Below are positions 5,162-6,936 of a DNA stretch of 6,936 nucleotides, in pieces (position 1 is the stretch's first letter; each line of letters opens with the position of its first letter). The position numbers were made by a program, and so were the translations under genes. This stretch comes from Chloroflexi bacterium RBG_16_64_43 (lineage in GTDB: Bacteria; Chloroflexota; Anaerolineae; Anaerolineales; RBG-16-64-43), in contig MGOA01000039.1 of assembly GCA_001796965.1 (NCBI GenBank), positions 1 through 6,936 of the forward strand, in the 5' to 3' direction. A model generated the notes under the pieces. It was not told the origin of the DNA. It ran no database searches and saw only the letters and a program-made list of their open reading frames with translations.

Positions 5162-5815
5162 TTACAGATAGTCTTTGAGATTGTGGGCCACCGCATACGC
5201 CGCCGCCTCGGCGCGATTGGCCACACTGAGCTTCGAGAGGATGCTCGAGACGTAGTTGCGCACCGTGCCCTCGCCGAGGAAGAGCGCCTGCGCGATTTCG
5301 CGGTTGGTCTTGCCTTCTGCGACAAGCTGCAGCACATGCATTTCCTGCTGGGTCAGCTCGGCAAAGGCGGAGGCTTCTTCTTCGCGCGCCACTTTGCGCA
5401 TCTCGGCAAAGACGCGTTTGGTCACGGCCGGGTCGAGTAACGCTTCGCCCCGTCCCACCGCCTCGATCGCGCGCACCAGGTCGGGCGCGCCGATTTGTTT
5501 GAGTACGTAGCCGGCGGCGCCGGCGCGGATGGCCGAGAAGAGCATCTCGTCCTCCGCATACGAAGTGAGCATGATGACTCTGGTCTCGGGCAGGGCCTGA
5601 GTGATTTCCTGGCAGGCCTCGATGCCTGAACCGCCCGGCAGGCGGATGTCCATCACCACTACGTCGGGTTTGTAGGCCAGGCTCTTCTCAACAGCTTCGC
5701 GTGCCGTGCTGGCTTCTGCCACCACTTCAAAACCGTGATGGCGTTCGAGCAGCGACTTGAGACCCAGCCGCACAACTTCATGATCGTCAACCAATAGAAG
5801 TCTCTGATGGGGCAT
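5162..5815 (-). CDS. NarL/FixJ-family response regulator (LuxR-type HTH), orphan
   Basis: This 217-residue two-domain DNA-binding regulator has a receiver domain at residues 4-120: acidic pair Asp10/Asp11, phospho-acceptor Asp56 (VVVMDIRLPG), Thr84 (LTSY) and Lys106 (VLKQ). All the residues needed for phosphotransfer are present. A linker with KVAREEEAS follows. The LuxR/GerE helix-turn-helix is at about 152-212 (LTQQEMHVLQLVAEGKTNRE, then GTVRNYVSSILSKLSVANRAEA). The layout resembles LiaR/DevR regulators. AAGGA sits 6 bases before the ATG. The gene starts 3 bases after the tpx stop, so the two are surely co-transcribed and probably translationally coupled. No histidine kinase gene lies in the window, so its sensor is elsewhere. 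The pairing with a peroxidase suggests, but does not prove, a role in oxidative or redox response. Confidence 0.95.
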   Translation of the reverse strand: MPHQRLLLVDDHEVVRLGLKSLLERHHGFEVVAEASTAREAVEKSLAYKPDVVVMDIRLPGGSGIEACQEITQALPETRVIMLTSYAEDEMLFSAIRAGAAGYVLKQIGAPDLVRAIEAVGRGEALLDPAVTKRVFAEMRKVAREEEASAFAELTQQEMHVLQLVAEGKTNREIAQALFLGEGTVRNYVSSILSKLSVANRAEAAAYAVAHNLKDYL

Positions 5816-5818
5816 GCG

Positions 5819-6385
5819 TTATCCTTGTTCGCCGCGCGGCCCGGCATCCAGCGCCTGGCGCGCCGCGCTGAGTATGGCGTCGTACTCGGGTTCGTCCCCG
5901 AGCTTGGCCGTGTAGGCCGCGTACACAATTTGATCGTGGCGATCCACAACGAAGGTCGCGCGCCGCAATATTCGGCGCTCCTTGATCAGGCAGCCATAGC
6001 GCAATCCGAATTCGGCCGTCATATGGTCTGAGAGCGTGGTCACCTGGTCCACGCCGGCCGAGCCGCACCAGCGCTTCTGGGCGTAGGGCAGATCGGTGGA
6101 GACGACCAGGATATGCAAGTCCGGGCCGAGCTCGGCCGCAAGCTTGTTGAAGGTCCGCGTCTCCTGGTCGCACACCGGCGTGTCGAGCGACGGCACGGCA
6201 GCGATGATGCGCACCAATCCACGAGTGGACGCGAGCGCGGTTAGCGTCTGCCAATCCTGGGTGTGTGCGCTGAACTCGGGCGCGCGGTCGCCGACGCGTA
6301 GATCCGCCCCGATGACCGTTGCCGGCTGACCGCCGACCTGGATCAGCCCGGCGCGTTCGATAGGTGCAACAGATTGGTGGGTCAT
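5819..6385 (-). CDS. tpx: Thiol peroxidase, atypical 2-Cys peroxiredoxin (Tpx)
   Basis: This 188-residue cytosolic peroxidase reduces H2O2 and organic hydroperoxides using thioredoxin. The peroxidatic Cys72 lies in the active-site motif PSLDTPVC (65-72), with Pro65 and Thr69 in place. The resolving Cys107 is in DLPYAQKRWC (98-107), the spacing expected for the Tpx subgroup. SDH (119-121), FGLRYG (126-131) and RRATFVVD (141-148) are further family blocks. The N-terminal GGQPATVIGADLRVGDRAPEF matches the usual strand region before the thioredoxin fold. The protein is slightly longer than the usual 165-170 residues because of a short N-terminal addition and a Gly/Arg/Gln-containing tail. An extra Cys132 is present. 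The ATG at 6385 has no Shine-Dalgarno and lies only about 13 bases from the predicted transcription start. It is the first gene of an operon with the response regulator. Confidence 0.95.
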   Translation of the reverse strand: MTHQSVAPIERAGLIQVGGQPATVIGADLRVGDRAPEFSAHTQDWQTLTALASTRGLVRIIAAVPSLDTPVCDQETRTFNKLAAELGPDLHILVVSTDLPYAQKRWCGSAGVDQVTTLSDHMTAEFGLRYGCLIKERRILRRATFVVDRHDQIVYAAYTAKLGDEPEYDAILSAARQALDAGPRGEQG

Positions 6386-6404
6386 GTGGGTTTCACGGTT
6401 GATA

Positions 6405-6433
6405 AGGATAATTCAAGTGACATTGGTTGACAA
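6405..6433 (-). promoter_or_regulatory. Promoter of the tpx-regulator operon
   Basis: On the minus strand, TTGTCA (6433-6428), a 17-base spacer and TATCCT (6410-6405) point toward tpx. The start would be near 6398, giving a very short leader without a ribosome binding site. Its -35 box shares five bases with that of the divergent dGTPase promoter. Confidence 0.5.
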
Positions 6434-6455
6434 GCCCAAATCGCTCTGTTACACT
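6427..6455 (+). promoter_or_regulatory. Promoter of the dGTPase gene
   Basis: A perfect TTGACA (6427-6432), a 17-base spacer and TACACT (6450-6455) point toward the ATG at 6479. The transcript would start near 6462, just before the Shine-Dalgarno. The -35 overlaps the divergent tpx -35 on the other strand. Confidence 0.65.
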
Positions 6456-6466
6456 CGCGCCACCCC

Positions 6467-6471
6467 GGAGG
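6467..6471 (+). promoter_or_regulatory. Shine-Dalgarno of the dGTPase gene
   Basis: GGAGG with a 7-base spacer fixes the start at the ATG at 6479, the only start in this window with an ideal ribosome binding site. Confidence 0.8.
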
Positions 6472-6478
6472 ATGTCCA

Positions 6479-6936
6479 ATGCTGGTCACTCGCCAGGACC
6501 TCGAAACCGCTGAACTGCGGACGTTGGCTCCCTACGCTTGCCTGAGCAAGACTTCGCGCGGCCGGGAGGTTGCGGAGGACGAGCCCGAGTTCCGCACCGC
6601 CTTCATGCGCGACCGAGACCGGGTTCTGCACACCACGGCCTTTCGCCGCCTGGAATACAAGACCCAGGTCTTCATCACCTACGAGGGCGATTACTACCGC
6701 ACACGCCTGACCCACACGCTGGAAGTCGCTCAGATCGGGCGCAGCCTGGCGCGCACGCTGGGGGCCAACGAAGACCTGGTCGAGGCCATTTGTCTCGCGC
6801 ACGACCTGGGTCACCCGCCGTTCGGACATTCGGGCGAGGTGGCGCTGGCCAAGCTGATGCAGGGGCACGGCGGATTTGACCACAATAGGCAGTCCTTCCG
6901 CATCGTGACCACGCTCGAAAGGCGCTATCCGGATTT
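6479..6936 (+). CDS. dgt: dGTP triphosphohydrolase-like HD-domain protein, 5' part
   Basis: The first 152 residues are present; the gene continues beyond the window. Enzymes of this family cleave dGTP, or dNTPs more broadly, to deoxynucleoside and tripolyphosphate and so limit dNTP pools. Diagnostic blocks are RDRDRVLHTTAFRRLEYKTQ (44-63), EGDYYRTRLTHTLEVAQIGR (69-88) with metal ligand His79, LAHDLGHPPFGHSGE (106-120) with the HD pair His108/Asp109, and GGFDHNRQSFRIV (131-143). The metal ligands expected in the N-terminal half are present. The N-terminus up to residue 40 is the usual leader (LAPYACLSKTSRGRE, from 16). Full-length relatives are about 330-450 residues, so roughly a third to a half is seen. 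It is divergent from tpx and shares a promoter region with it. Which dNTP it prefers cannot be told from this part. Confidence 0.93.
   Translation, partial: MLVTRQDLETAELRTLAPYACLSKTSRGREVAEDEPEFRTAFMRDRDRVLHTTAFRRLEYKTQVFITYEGDYYRTRLTHTLEVAQIGRSLARTLGANEDLVEAICLAHDLGHPPFGHSGEVALAKLMQGHGGFDHNRQSFRIVTTLERRYPD

Overview
This is a GC-rich bacterial window of compact, single-domain housekeeping and signalling genes, with no mobile element, CRISPR array or integrase. The best taxonomic guess is a member of Chloroflexota (Anaerolineae-like). It rests on a DUF4388/PATAN protein, a free-standing Ras-like GTPase and a V4R protein in one operon, plus a DUF5661 protein, a TIGR02822-type alcohol dehydrogenase and a LiaR/DevR-like regulator. 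This is inference from gene content. No gene here is lineage-proof, and similar sets occur in Deinococcota and some deltaproteobacterial lineages.

Left part (1-974): the 3' end of a DUF5661 gene (+) is followed by a plausible terminator hairpin. A tRNA-Glu(CUC) gene (-) has a near-consensus sigma70 promoter. About 400 bases follow with no convincing gene, holding inverted repeats and, at their right end, a strong promoter for the next operon.

Central operon (975-3037, +): a DUF4388/PATAN protein with a C-terminal winged-helix-like region, a Ras/MglA-like small GTPase (10-base gap, good Shine-Dalgarno) and a V4R-domain protein (40-base gap holding a very GC-rich hairpin). Together they look like a GTPase-centred signalling module with a putative ligand-binding partner (V4R) and a protein-interaction or output partner (PATAN). 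A zinc-dependent alcohol dehydrogenase (3161-4177, +) follows with its own ribosome binding site. Its link to the operon is uncertain.

Convergent zone (4178-5161): ADH (+) faces a weakly supported hypothetical gene (-, 4404-4925). Tandem hairpins lie on both sides of that gene.

Right part (5162-6936): a minus-strand pair, thiol peroxidase (tpx) followed after 3 bases by an orphan NarL/FixJ-type response regulator. Divergently transcribed is a dGTP triphosphohydrolase-like HD-domain gene cut by the window end. The two divergent promoters appear to share one -35 region. The right side therefore combines peroxide detoxification, a possibly redox-related transcription factor and dNTP pool control around one compact regulatory region.

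No completely unprecedented system is evident. The items most worth follow-up are the PATAN-GTPase-V4R operon, the tpx-regulator pair and the shared-promoter arrangement at 6386-6478.
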